NCBI RefSeq assembly: GCF_018320785.1
Contig: NC_054869.1
Location: forward strand, 44,109,789-44,173,788
Source of the DNA: Cheilinus undulatus
Lineage: Eukaryota > Chordata > Actinopteri > Labriformes > Labridae
Length of the DNA: 64,000 nucleotides
Direction: 5' to 3'
The position numbers were made by a program, and so were the translations under genes. This document shows positions 1 to 10,946 of this stretch, piece by piece (position 1 is the stretch's first letter; the number at the start of each line of letters is the position of its first letter). Under the pieces are notes generated by a model. That model saw only the letters and a program-made list of their open reading frames with translations. It ran no database searches and was not told the DNA's origin.

Positions 1-296
1 ACAGCAAATGTTGGTTTGGTAATGCACACTGTTGGCTGCAAGTTATGGAATACACAAAAAATTTACCAAACACACTTGAATCTGACATGATATGATCTTT
101 TCTTTTCTACAGGCTTTATTTAGACACTGAAATAGCTCAGCTGTTACAGAGAACAGAGACTGTCTGCAGTGAGAAGAGCAGTGAGAAGAGCCTGCATTAA
201 AAAAAAAACATCTCAAAACCATTTATTTCCCCATTTTAAGCTTCTAAATGTTATGTAACTACATAGAATTTATCCAGAGGGATGCCAAGTTACATA

Positions 297-807
297 TAGT
301 GCTCAACAAATTTATTAGACCACCACCCAAAGTAAGTTTATACCACAGCTGCCCTAAATTAACAGCATTGGTAATTACCAAAATCATTTTTTATGTTTCT
401 GCCATGGTTAATACACCAATATGTAGAGGCTCTTTAACCCAAATGAATTTTTCAATGCTAAAATGTATTTATTATTGTTATCCATGAATTTTCAAATTTA
501 TTGATTTACAAAAAAACGTAAAAAATAGTAAAGCACATGATTAATATGTCAAGTTAAAGTTATTTACTTGCATTCTTGAGGAGAAAAATTAGTTTTAGTG
601 GTTGAATGTTATGCTTGATTAATTTCTGACTTCTCAGAGAAGCCCAGTGAGCCGGTGAATTCAGTTTGAAATTCCTCATTCCTGTTCAAAATGGTAAAAC
701 GTGGAGAGGTCACTGTAAATGAAAGGGTCCGCATTAAAGCACTTCATGATGCTGGATGGTCTCTGAGACAAATATGACAGGTGGTCTAATAAATTTGTTA
801 AGCACTG
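297..807 (+). mobile_element. Tc1-type MITE, copy 1
   Basis: It is bounded by TA dinucleotides (295-296, 808-809) and near-perfect inverted repeats of about 30 bp beginning AGTGCTCAACAAATTTATTAG. A second copy lies at 36857-37397. At 691-777 it keeps a 28-codon open frame starting MVKRGEVTVNERVRIKALHDA, which looks like the N-terminal helix-turn-helix start of a Tc1-type transposase and runs straight into the 3' inverted repeat. So this is an internally deleted, non-autonomous element. It lies in the kmt5a intron that follows exon 6. Confidence 0.85.
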
Positions 808-1004
808 TAAACTGGATTTTTTTGAGACAGTTATAAAATATTTAAAAGTTTTAAACAGAGGATAAAACAGCAAAATACATTTTAGGTCTGACATATATGG
901 TTCTTAAACACAGTACTTCCACACATGGGACACACATGCATATAGTCAAGAACCGGCACAATCCATTGATTTACCGAAGCGTAGAATTGAAACCATGACG
1001 TTAC

Positions 1005-1064
1005 CTGCATTCCTTCCTCAATGCCGTTCTTTATCAGGTCATCAATGTGTCTGTGTTCTTCGTT
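1005..1064 (-). CDS. kmt5a: kmt5a coding exon 6 (pre-SET helix)
   Basis: 60 bases, 20 whole codons, residues 187-206, too short to show up as an open frame on its own. EEHRHIDDLIKNGIEEGMQ aligns with the family segment just before the SET domain. The acceptor is CTCAACAG and the donor GTAACG. No further kmt5a exon is visible between 1004 and position 1. Confidence 0.87.
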
Positions 1065-4000
1065 CTGTTGAGTTTCAGAAAGTGGGTCAAACTCGTGTTA
1101 AAGCAGTGCCACGTAATCCTTATAGACATTCTTTCACTCAAAGAAAACACAAATAATCAGCAAAAAAACAGGAAAAATAATGAGCTGTTTTCACATGTGC
1201 ACTCCTGAAAATTTCTAGAAGACTGAGCATGGATGCATAAAATTACTGGCAGGGTATTGGTATTGGCAGATTTGAGCTTAAAAAGGTAATTATTGGTTTC
1301 TGCAGATATACAAACTTTTGCCGACATTAGGCATGGGCCGTAGTATAGTGATAAAGTATCTGGGATATTAAAAAAAAAAAAGCTACATCATTGCTTACAT
1401 AACCACCATGAAGACAGTGCAGTGTAATGAGTGCATGTTTAGAATAAATTCCTTAATATGTGAAGATTCCTACATGAAGATGCTTTTAACATGATAAATG
1501 AAACCCTGTCAATGATTTCAGGCCTTGCATACTCAGATGTCATGGCCTGGCACAAGGCTGGCATCACACTCTGGTCCTTTGTGAAGTCGAACTGATAAAC
1601 ATGCACAGCTGGCTGTGATCCATGACAAAATGGTTTTAAAACACTTGAATCATTTGTTCTTCTCTTTTCCTCTTAATGATGACTGATTAGAGAGCATAGG
1701 AGGAAAGGAGATGGAGGGCCATTTGATCCTGGTGCAACTCAGCTTACCTGTAAAGTGTCAAAACAGTGCTTTAACTACAAATCACTTTTAGCATCCCTGT
1801 AATTAACTTTTTTCTTTGAACTGAAGCATTTTATCAAAAGGGTTAAAAGAAGCACCAGCGGGGGCATGCATTCTACTCACTGTGTGTGCGCATGCACACT
1901 GGCCTGCTTGTGTAATGTGGTTTTTAAATACTTAGCAGTACTGCTGTATACCTGTTAAAATCTGGGGAGGGTTTGATGGCAGTAAAAAACTTACACTGCC
2001 TGATCCTGGCCAAAATATACAGCAGATATATCGGCCATACATACAAGGAGTATAAATCATGCATCCTAAACAACATCATGATTTTAATTTCAAGGCTGCT
2101 TCGTAGTGAAAGATTATCAGAAGCCCAGTTTACATTTTGCATCAGCAATACGTTTTTGGTAAAAAGATACCCAGTGACCATATTTACACCCATTAATAAT
2201 GAGTCTTCACTGATGACTGGATATCTGAACTGACTTGCCTGCCTCTAAACAAACATCCCATACATCATTGCCATGGCTCTCTAACCATGGTTTGGTATTA
2301 CTTTAATGCTGTGTGCACTGAACCTGCTAGTGATGAGATTGAATGGGGCGAATCAGCTACAGGATAAGCAAGAGATGCCTCTTTAACAGCTCCTTTAAAT
2401 CATTTTGTCATAAGCATGCTAGTCGAGGACATGGTGATAGACTATTTAGAAAATAAATCTTGTGGGGGGCTGGGTGTACAGTGAGGTCTTGCACAAATAC
2501 ATGTCCAAACGCTTTGCATGAAAAGAAAACACCAATGCAAACAGCTAAGACCGAAATCCAAGTAGCCAAAACACCAATGCATATGGACTTAAATTGTTAT
2601 TGTCCACAGACAGGTGAATAAAGTTGAAAAAGTAAGTAAAACACTACAGGTCAATGTATTTCTTTTTTTAAATCAACTTTTTGGTTTAAATTGGTTATTG
2701 GTGGGTCAGACACAGAGGTGCATCCACACAAAGCATAAGTGATTGCCACTTAGCTGTCTGACGACCAAGAAAGGATATGAACTGCTGTTAAAATTGTGTT
2801 AACAGGGTAAAATATGAGAGGAGACTCTAAGGTGGAAAATATATGATATCAAATAATTACAAGGAACAAGTGGAATTAGCAATCTTGCCTTTCTATCAAT
2901 GAAATGTGTAGTTTCAAAAAGTTGTCATACAAACCTTCAGCTCTTCCTTTGTTTTTCTGTTACTTCGTCTGATGGGATAATAATCTGTGACCTTCCTGTT
3001 ATGTGGAGCTTTATTCTCTGTCCTGAAAAGAGAAAATTCAAAAAGATAAATGAGTTTCCAGTAAGAGAAAAAGGCCACATAGACAGTACCCTGATTCGTC
3101 TCTGCTCTCACTTCTTTGCTCCAAGTTTGCGTCCAGCTCTACTCCGAGGTTTGGATGAGGAAACTTTGCTCTCTGTTGTCCTGACGTTGATGTGAGTGCT
3201 GGGCTCTTTTTGTTTGAGCTGATCAGCGGCTGGTTCTGTGATCCCTGAACAATGCGATGCTGTTTCAGACTTAGGCTCTTTGAACTCAGAACTCGCAGGT
3301 TTTATGTGATGAGAGATATCTGAAATAAAGAATAGAAAATGTTGAAAATGGCAGCTAATGGGCAATATTTCTGAAATATGCATGATTTTTTAAACATTTT
3401 AACACAGATAATGGATTTTTTTTTAAATGTCAAAAGGTAAAGAAATTTAAAAACAGACTGATCTAAAAATATATAATCAACTTACCTTTTTTCAGCTTTG
3501 ACGCATCAGGATTTGCTGCATCAGACTCATTTCCCTCCTGGATCAGCATGCTTGAATTGTCGCTCAGTGGAGATCGAGGTTTGCTTTGACTCTTTAAACT
3601 CTGGGAAACAGTCTGCAATGTGCTGACAAAATCCTGCAAAAATACACAGCATTCACTTGACAACACAAATATAAAATCAAACTGTAAAAAGGGGCTTTAC
3701 TAGCATGGGAGACATCTTTAAATCGTAAAATCAAGCATGAAAACAAAAAAGTGAGCACAATAACAAAAAATATTAATTGGGAAATGGAGCTTTGCAAGAT
3801 TGTAGCATTAGAATCACTTCAAAACATAAAATTACACCATGTTTACTAGAAATACTAATTGAATAAATCAATTTATTCTGAAAATACAGTGCATTTAGAA
3901 AGTATTAAGACCCTCTTCATTTTTCCATTTTGTTATGATTCAGCCGGATGCTACAGTTGAAAAAAAAAAAAAAATTATTCTCATGAATCTATACTCAGTA

Positions 4001-7000
4001 CCCCACCATGACAAAGTAAAAACAGAATTTTAGAAATTGTTACAAATTTATGAAAAATAAAATACTGAAATATCACATTTACAATGGTGCTCTTGGGAAA
4101 TTTCAAGTGTTATTGCAAGGGGTCTGAAAACTTAAGTTAATGTGATATCAGTTATTTATTTTTCATACATTTTCCAAAAAAAATCTAAAATTATTTTTCA
4201 CTCAGTCATGATGGGGTACTGAATGTAGTTTAATGAGAAGAATGAAGAATGAAGAGGTTCTGGATACTTTCCGAAAGAGCAGTATTGCAATAAAATTATA
4301 TCAAAGTCGTATAACTTGAATTGTGCCTTTTGTGCATCAATATTTAATTGTATTGTTCAGTCCAGTTACATTTCTACAGGTAATTAAAAATAACTTTAGA
4401 AGAAAGTAGAAAGATTGACTTAAAATAATGTGAAAAACTGTAATAAATAATGCATATTTACACAGGTAAGTAAGTGAGCAAATCTATGGTCTTTTTCTAT
4501 GTACAGTCAGTTTATATATAGAGATAAGCAATGCAAGCAATTAGTGCAGGGATTTACAGATAATTCAACTCTTCTTCATGCTAGTTCTGAACTACTATAT
4601 GAGGCACTGTGTAGAACACTGTAGACCTGTGGTGAAGGACATCTATCCTGCTCTAAACCACTCACATCCTCAGATAAATTCAAGATTCTTCATATTCAAA
4701 GTTCTGAGATGTTCTCTGTACAACTGTACTGAGTTAACACAAGAACCAAATGTTCAGTTTTCCAAAATAAGCACGGAGAATCCAAGGGAGGAAAAAGCAG
4801 ACTGATAGCAGAACCACTGCCAGCTCCAACCTGAAGTAGTAAATGTCTCCATTGCAACAGTAAAGTCTCCATTTTTGGTCTGATATTTTTACTCTGGATT
4901 TTTAATCTGTATTTCTGTCTTATCATTTTTGTATCTCTCCAGTAGTTTATTGGCTTTTATTTGAAATACACTACGTGTGGCCATTACACCTGCAGGGACT
5001 GTAATGACATCGTTTTCAAATACATGAACTTCAATAGGGAGCTGGTCCCCCTTTTGCGACTATAATAGCCTCCATTCTTCTTGGAAGGCTTTCCACAAGA
5101 TTTTGGAGTGTCTCTGTAGTAATTTGTGTCTATTCATTCTGTAGAGCATTTACGAGGTCAAGCACCGATGGACGAGAAGGCCTGGCTTGCAGTTGCTGTT
5201 CCAGTTCATCCACTGTCCAACAGAGCTGTGAAAAAATATCGATACGGCAATATATCTCGATACTTTGACATCCGATACAATATCGATACTTCAACTCTTA
5301 ATATCGATTTTTTGGTAAAAAATAAAAATTCATATTTTAGCTGAGTTGTCAGTAAAACACGACTTGCTCACACGTTTATGTGAGCACAAACAGCGAGTTA
5401 AAGAAAGGAAATGCCGTTTGCAAGCTCTGTCTTGCTGCTGTGAAATATAGTGGGAACACCACCAACATATTGTGTGATTTACATATACATCATCTCTATA
5501 TTTTTCTTAGTTAACTGTGTATAATATCGCAATATATCACAATATCATGATATCCTGATATATCGTGATACTATCGTATCGTGACCCAAGTACCGTGATG
5601 CATATCGTATTGTGAGGTTCTTGCCAATACTCACCCCTACTGTCCAATGTCTGTGTTTTTACACCACTCCATCCAATGCTTTGCATTGGACTTGGTAATG
5701 CAAGGCTTGCATGCAGCTGAATGGCCATGGAAACCCATTCCATAAAGCTCCTGGCATGCAGTTTTTTGCTTACATTAATGAAAGTGGAAGTTCAGAATTC
5801 TTCAGCTATGAATCAGAGGAGCAATGGCAACATTGAAACACCATGTGTCTTAGCAGTTATTGACCCCGCTCTGATTTTTTGTGCTGTTGTTCCTAAATGC
5901 TTCAACTGTCTAATGATATCACTTACATTTGACTGTGGAATAACCAGCAGGGATGAAATTTTCCAGAAAGTCTTATTGCAAAGGTGGCATCCATTACAGT
6001 ACCATGCTTGGAGTCACTGAGCTCTTCAGAATGACCTATTTTGTATCACGAATGTTTGCAAGGCTATGTGCTTGATAATACACACCTGTGGCAATGGGTC
6101 CAATTGAAACACCTGAATTAGATCATTAACAGGTATGGTCAAATACTTTTCTCCATAAAGTGCAAGTCTTTCTAAGTTTTAAATTATTTTACAGTGCTTA
6201 GTAATGTTTATCTGTTTTACACATGTTGTGTTTGAATGCTTCACTATTTTGTTTTTTTTAATGACTTGTGAAGAAACTGTCTGGCTTCTATTTGCATGTT
6301 TAATAACTATATTACACCTCACTGTAAATCAACCTCACCTGGCACAAGCGTGTTCTACTTGAGAAACAATTTCTCTAGTCCTCTGGTTCAGTGGTTATCA
6401 ACTGGTGAGTCAGGGCCCCAAAAAACGCTGGCAAAAGGTCTACGAAGGACTGCAGGTCTTTGTGGACATACACCCATTTGAGTTTACTCTGTTTTATCAT
6501 GATAATGGGTACATTAAAATGTTTTCTTAATATTTCAAATCATTTATCTTCTTTTCTTGAAATAACAAAGCTGCTTTCCCATGACGAGGTAATTTCTCAA
6601 GATCTCTGAACATGTAATCATGGGATAATAGGGTGTAAGGCATGCAAGTTATGTACTGTCTCCTTTTTCCCAGTCGTATTTTGTTCCTTCCAAAATCTAA
6701 AATGCAACATTACTCATTAAACAAACTTGCATGTTTTTTTTATTTTAAAATTTGGGATTTTGTCATTGGAGAAAGTGTTGACCATTTGAGAACTGCTGCT
6801 CTAGTTGATCCCAAACACATGACTCGACTACTATTTGTTAAAGTAAAATTTAAATTTAAATTTTACTTTTTAAAATTTACCTCTGCACATTTTATCTTGC
6901 TGCTTTTCTTTACTGAAGGCACATTTCTTATTTGTTTTTATTTACTGTGATTTTACTGGCTGGTTGTATATCCCAATTTTATCTGTTTGCCTTACATTCT

Positions 7001-8084
7001 TAAAATAAAGTGTTCTCTTAGGGTTACCCTTTTAGTATCCTGTATTTTTGTCACTTTATAAAATCTTGTATTGAGCTGTTTGTGTGTGTGTAAAGGTGGC
7101 AGACTCATTTAAAAGGAATCAACTTTGACTTACCTTACTTTAAAAAAAAATGGTATTTGTGCACATAAATTTTCTTCTTTTATTGGAGTAACTTTGTATT
7201 TCAGGGTATATTGCTAATAACTGTTTAACAGATATATTGTTTTAAATACAGTCATTGGTTTAACTTTAGAAGCATATTAAGTCCATTAATAACACAACCA
7301 TCATCCTGCAGTGTGGATGATTATGTTATCTGTTGCTAAGAAGCCAAACCATGTGACCTTAAAGTCGCCGTCAGTTTTAAGTTTAACCAGACTATGAAAA
7401 CAAAAGCTACGTGCGTTTCTTTTTTAACGTTTCTGAGCATAAAAGTGTAAAACAAGGAGCTAAACTTACTTTATTTGTGGCTGGTTTGTTTTCCTTTGTC
7501 TCCTTCCGCGAGCTGATTTTACTTTCAACACTGTCCTCAAGCTTTCTGTCGTTTCTCAGCACATTTTTCTTTCCTTAAAAACATGTAAATAAAAAAACAC
7601 ATACACTGTCTTCAAAGTCACTCAACGTGATAGGTAGGCCGACGACAACCAGCGAGGTTAATTTGTAAACATATGCTACGTTTATTCAAACTTAATTGCT
7701 CTGTTCACCCATGTTTCGGTTGAACAAGTTACCGTGTTGACTGGTGACTTTCTGCAGAATGCATCCTCTGTTGTTGCCGCTTACACAGGTGTCGAAGATG
7801 GAAAGGGTCAAAAAAATGAACCTTACAGTGCTTTTTTTTTTTCAAATTAACACGACAGAACTGTTACACGTCCAAAAACGTTCAGTCTTGGATATATGGT
7901 GAAACGCAGACAACCACAGACGCTTTTCCCGTTTGCCCGAAAGTCGCCAGTTAACACGGTACCACTATGAATCATAACACTCACAACAGCTGTTAGCTAA
8001 CACACGTAAATAAGCGAATATTGCATTAGTAGCGTGCATTATTTATAAAAAGGGTAACACGTTCGTAAGTTTACCTTTTGCCAT
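1005..8084 (-). CDS. kmt5a: kmt5a (setd8/PR-Set7) histone H4K20 monomethyltransferase, 5' six coding exons, partial
   Basis: The product monomethylates histone H4 lysine 20 in the nucleus and supports chromatin compaction, replication licensing and mitosis (family knowledge). Six exons join in frame: 8084-8075, 7573-7470, 3633-3486, 3319-3112, 3022-2935 and 1064-1005, all with AG/GT borders and matching phases, giving residues 1-206. The protein starts MAKGKKN (family start MARGRK), has a long basic Ser/Lys-rich disordered tail, then NRKVTDYYPIRRSNRKTK at about 165-182, closely matching the mammalian PIP-degron region, then EEHRHIDDLIKNGIEEGMQ, the helix preceding the SET domain. The start codon has a good context (G at -3 and +4). 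The SET domain exons are not in the window and must lie left of position 1, so this is a partial gene rather than a pseudogene: no frameshift or stop appears in the exons. Which teleost paralogue it is cannot be decided here. Confidence 0.93.
1240..1345 (+). repeat. hAT-like 'GATATTGGTATTGGCAGAT' dispersed repeat fragment
   Basis: A short stretch with alternating ATTGG/GGCAGAT words, also seen at 23.1, 40.1, 57.0 and 63.3 kb. It has no intact ends. It is probably a decayed hAT-type MITE inside the kmt5a intron. Confidence 0.45.
1346..2934. other. kmt5a intron 5, remainder
   Basis: AT-rich intron sequence between exons 6 and 5. Overlapping open frames on both strands near 1924-2233 have no recognisable domain and no splice context. 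I see no gene, RNA or well-bounded repeat here. Confidence 0.5.
2935..3022 (-). CDS. kmt5a: kmt5a coding exon 5 (PIP degron)
   Basis: 88 bases encoding residues 158-186. It carries NRKVTDYYPIRRSNRK, equivalent to the PCNA-binding degron through which CRL4-Cdt2 destroys the enzyme in S phase. The TD pair, the aromatic pair and the basic residue at +4 are kept; mammals have Leu and Phe where this fish has Val168 and Tyr171. The acceptor is TCTTTTCAG and the donor GTTTGT. Confidence 0.93.
3112..3319 (-). CDS. kmt5a: kmt5a coding exon 4
   Basis: 208 bases encoding residues 88-157. The end, SSSKPRSRAGRKLGAKK, is a basic stretch at the same place as the Lys-rich segment before the PIP degron in mammalian KMT5A. 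The acceptor is TTATTTCAG and the donor GTGAGA. Two leftover bases complete Lys157 with the next exon. Confidence 0.9.
3486..3633 (-). CDS. kmt5a: kmt5a coding exon 3
   Basis: 148 bases encoding residues 39-87 plus one base. It begins DFVSTLQTVSQSLKSQSKPR and is Ser-rich and disordered. The acceptor is TTTTTGCAG and the donor GTAAGT. The leftover G joins AT of the next exon to make Asp88. Confidence 0.88.
3887..4282. mobile_element. Tc1-derived MITE, 396 bp
   Basis: It has flanking TA at 3885-3886 and 4283-4284, and inverted ends of about 34 bp (CAGTGCATTTAGAAAGTATT on the left; the right end reversed shares GAAAGTAT and CCTCTTCAT). The termini match the fish Tc1 group with CAGTGCATTCAGAAAGTATT ends, the group also seen at 58449-59578. 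No transposase remains. It lies in the intron between kmt5a exons 3 and 2. Confidence 0.75.
4965..6165 (-). mobile_element. Tc1-like transposon relic, internally deleted, with nested hAT insertion
   Basis: On the minus strand the order of pieces follows a fish Tc1-like transposase: N-terminal ELSEL-type start and helix-turn-helix remnants near 5950-6040, a central piece near 5660-5760, and a C-terminal piece near 5050-5215 (NLVESLPR-type). The catalytic centre is missing, because the stretch that should link the central and C-terminal pieces is deleted. A hAT MITE (5221-5639) interrupts the deletion scar. The right end still resembles the inverted repeat of this group near 6120-6165. It is non-functional and lies within a kmt5a intron. 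Confidence 0.75.
5221..5639. mobile_element. hAT-type MITE with perfect 8-bp target duplication
   Basis: The 419-bp insert is flanked by CTGTCCAA at 5213-5220 and 5640-5647. It begins CAGAGCTGTG and ends CACCCCTA (reversed TAGGGGTG), a degenerate hAT inverted repeat. Inside are many TATCGATA/ATCGATAC words typical of fish hAT MITEs. It carries no transposase. It lies inside a Tc1 relic, so it inserted later. Confidence 0.85.
6389..6798. mobile_element. hAT-type MITE, 410 bp
   Basis: It starts CAGTGGTTATCAACTGG and ends, reversed, CAGCAGTTCTCAAATGG (13 of 17 identical). It is flanked by CTCTGGTT (6381-6388) and CTCTAGTT (6799-6806), an 8-bp duplication with one change. It is non-coding and lies in a kmt5a intron. 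Confidence 0.75.
6807..7469. other. kmt5a intron sequence
   Basis: AT-rich intron with no recognisable gene or bounded repeat, apart from a palindromic AAATTTAAATTTAAATTT tract near 6848. Confidence 0.5.
7470..7573 (-). CDS. kmt5a: kmt5a coding exon 2
   Basis: 104 bases encoding residues 4-38, Lys/Glu/Asn-rich and disordered. The acceptor is TTTTTAAG and the donor GTAAGT. The phase (2 bases, then whole codons) fits exons 1 and 3. Confidence 0.88.
8075..8084 (-). CDS. kmt5a: kmt5a coding exon 1
   Basis: Ten coding bases, ATG GCA AAA G, followed by the donor GTAAAC. The codon for Gly4 is split across the intron. The rest of exon 1, up to roughly 8200, is 5' untranslated. Confidence 0.88.
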
Positions 8085-8194
8085 GTCAGTTTCCAAAATA
8101 AAACCCGAAGAAGAAGAGGAATTTAATAATTTCCTCCCCGACTTCGTTCAGAGTCTGTGCGGCGTCAGGGATCAGACTCACTCCAGCACACCGG

Positions 8195-8300
8195 AGTGGC
8201 GAGCGCATGATTGATTTAAAAACCCTTCACCGACTCTCATTGGTTGGTTTGTATATGTGGGAGGAGCCCTGACATAAAAGCAGCTATCTCATTGGTGGAA
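8195..8300 (-). promoter_or_regulatory. kmt5a promoter with two CCAAT boxes and a CHR-like element
   Basis: Two inverted CCAAT boxes (ATTGG on the plus strand) lie at 8239-8243 and 8291-8295, 52 bp apart. A TTTAAA at 8215-8220 resembles the CHR element of G2/M promoters. There is no clear TATA box. The order CCAAT-CCAAT-CHR-start on the minus strand suits a cell-cycle-regulated gene such as kmt5a. Transcription probably starts near 8150-8200, giving about 100 bases of 5' UTR. The motifs are seen; their use is inferred. Confidence 0.5.
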
Positions 8301-8562
8301 CTCTTTCTGTCATACAGTTGGTCTGCAAAGGCTGCTTTTGGAATGTATTTAAAATGAAAATGTTTTCACCCATTTTACGCATAGATTTAACAAAATGCGT
8401 TATTTTCCAATGTTTTGTTCTATTGGCAAAATGTAACTCCTTTGAGGCTAAAATCTAAATCACCCCCTTACCATCCACTGCTGTCATTTCACACTACTTC
8501 TCTTTTTCACTTGTTTCCCGAGTCAATTTCAGACACCCCTATGCATTCATTCATTCATTTAT
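8301..8562. other. Intergenic, 5' of kmt5a
   Basis: Non-repetitive spacer upstream of the kmt5a promoter, ending in a short (ATTC)n run near 8543-8558. No gene is seen. Confidence 0.5.
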
Positions 8563-9970
8563 TTGGGCCCGAGCACCGAGAGGGGTAGAGCCCTGTTGAA
8601 AATAGTCGGGTTCGTTATTTTTATTTTTCTTTCATCATGCCCTGGCCTTTTTTGCGCCCTTAACAAGCTCAAAAACAAAGGAAAGTTGGCACACATGTCT
8701 GGTCTGGAAAATGCAAGGTTAATATATGTTTTACAAATGGCACTATGGAGTTTCTTCAATAGCGCCACTCTTAGTGCGTATACGGGACAGACCCAAAAGG
8801 CACTTTTTTCTCAAATGGCATTTTGTCCTAAAGTTAGGACATTTAGTGTGCAGATTCAGCCAAGGGAGTTATACAAAATAAAAAAAAATGCCTGCTGGAG
8901 TAAAACTCGAGCCCCACCTGAAGACTGAATAATCAATAACTAAATTTTTTCTTGCCTGTTCCAGGGCTCATACTCGATCAGCCCCCCAGCCGGTTTAACC
9001 TAGGATTTTGAACAATTGTGGGTAGATGTGTCATGCTAGGATGTTCAAAAAAGCCCCTTGGACCCATACCATAAATCCAACAGGAAGTCCACCGTTTCCA
9101 TTTCTATTTTTTTTTAAACAAAGCACTGGTTATATTTAAATTAACTCATGGAACTACATTTAACCAAACTATTTCATCTTTGGTGCACAGCATGAAGAGG
9201 TGACCTACATCAAAAGTTATTTGGAACTTTGTCATTAGTTGAAGTGCCATGGTGAATTTGTCTTTGCCATGAAAAGGAAGTAGAATTATCCAGGGCTTAA
9301 AACACTTGTAGAGCTCTGAAACCACAAAAATTCACAGTGGGAATCTGAGACGACTGCTCTTTGTATTGATGGTAGGCATGGCTTTTTGGTCAACTCCTTC
9401 AATATTTCAAAAATTCAGCCCCTTCAGCAGGTTTGACCCACGATTTTAAACAATCGGGCTTTGACATAATTTAAAGATCTACAAAAAGCCTCTTGGGCCC
9501 ATGGTGAATAACAAATGGGATGTCTGCCATTTTGATTTCTGTTGTAAAGAAAGCAGTGCATTGCAGAGGTAACATTTTGACACTATCTGTTTAGGGAAGC
9601 CTTCTAAACAACTTCATTTTTAGAGTATGGTAAGAAGACATCTCATAGTTTACAATGTGGTTGGGACTTTTTGTTACTCAAAGGGCAGAGCCATGGGGAA
9701 TTTTTCCTCAAGAGCCCTGAAACTGCACAAACATTCACAGTGGGAATCTGAGATGACTGCTAAATGACTGCTCTTTGAGTTGTGGGGGAGCGTGGCTTAT
9801 TGGCTCAGTGGCACCTCTAGAAATATATAAGTAAAAAATCATCAATCTATTTTTTTCATATTTCTGCTGTTAAAAGTTTCAAAACTCCATCTTCTATGCA
9901 TGGAACCAAAATTAAGGCTGCGCTGCCATTGTGATGATAAAAAATTATCACAATTTAGGACAGGGCCCAA
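8563..9970. repeat. Dispersed teleost repeat with GGGCCC ends
   Basis: It begins TTGGGCCCGAGCACCGAGAG, a head I recognise from abundant dispersed repeats of teleost genomes. It ends in the inverted word GGGCCCAA at 9963-9970. Between them are two related segments containing 'gccctgaaac...cacaaa.attcacagtgggaatctgaga' (near 9310-9355 and 9715-9755), so part of the unit is internally duplicated. A 121-codon open frame inside (8563-8928) has no known domain. The class of element is uncertain. Confidence 0.5.
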
Positions 9971-10729
9971 TTCAACACAGTAGACAACGCATTAAAAAGC
10001 TGATATCCATGACAAATCCATGAGATAGAATGACAGACTGAGACGAGATATAAAAGCATTAAAGGAAAGAATGAAACAAACTTGGAAACATCTCTGTCTA
10101 TGAGTATCATAAAATATCAAATCATTATTAGTCATGAATAAGGGAGTTCTTTTTGAAGAACTCAAAAAACACGGTTGTTTCACCAAGAATAGTGGCAGAC
10201 ATGAGGCCTGACAAGTATGGGTTTTTCAACGGGAGGGAGGGGCAGAGCAGTTCAGTGCTGCTCTGGATTCATCTGAAATACTGAACCCCCCCCCCCAAAA
10301 AAAAAAAGTTAAAGAAATATACTGGAGTTTTCTTAATTTCTAAAAAATGTATCCAGAAAAGGGATTAGGAAGGGAAATGTAGCTGAGTCAGGCACCTCAA
10401 AAAATGGTCAGTTCTTTTAATGGATAAAACAATTCTGCAATACATGGAAAACACCCACGACCAAAAACGTACAGTTGTGTCACATGCACTTCTCTGAGGC
10501 ATTAGCAGATAGGTGGCATTAATTATTCATGTAAAGTAAATCAGAGCCCCTCTCTGACCACATCTCTATACCAACAATACATATTTGCCATATTTCAAAC
10601 TTAAGCAAAGTCTGAGTGACACTGGCCCTTTGGCTACCGGTCAGTGGCATCTGCTGTATTTAAAACTTAAGCCAAGTCATAATAAGTCATTTAAGGGTCA
10701 TCTCAAGTAGTCAAAAATGAACCCCCCCT
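9971..10729. other. Intergenic between kmt5a and mtrfr
   Basis: Spacer without recognisable genes. It includes a C(12)A(11)-type homopolymer run near 10287-10308. Confidence 0.45.
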
Positions 10730-10919
10730 TTTTTTTTTTAAAGATTTATTTTAGGCTTTTTTGTGCCTTTATTTGATAGAGGAGGACAGTAAATAGAGTG
10801 AGAAACAGGTATGAGAGACTGGGGAGTGACATACGGGAAAGGGCCACAGGCTGGATTCAAGCCCGGGCCGCCCGCATACATGGGGCGTGCCTTAAACCAC
10901 TAGCCTATCTGCACCCCAA
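10730..10919 (-). mobile_element. tRNA-derived SINE in the mtrfr 3' UTR
   Basis: Read on the minus strand it starts GGGGTGCAGATAGGCTAGTG (A-box-like), has a B-box-like GGCTTGAATCC about 45 bp later, and ends with CAAATAAAGGC and an A-rich tail. Related copies lie at about 12.5, 27.9, 31.6 and 56.0 kb. It lies in sense 28 bp after the mtrfr stop codon and supplies AATAAA at 10768-10773 and 10745-10750 (minus strand). Confidence 0.75.
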
Positions 10920-10946
10920 ACCATTTAAAATTCCAATCACAACACT

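Noticed and set aside
1..940. Search for kmt5a SET-domain exons (GRGV, YMYYF, NHS motifs) left of exon 6
   Set aside because: None found; a MITE and AT-rich intron fill the space, so the exons must be outside the window.
8563..8928. 121-codon open frame
   Set aside because: Lies inside a dispersed GGGCCC-ended repeat, with no known domain or splice context.
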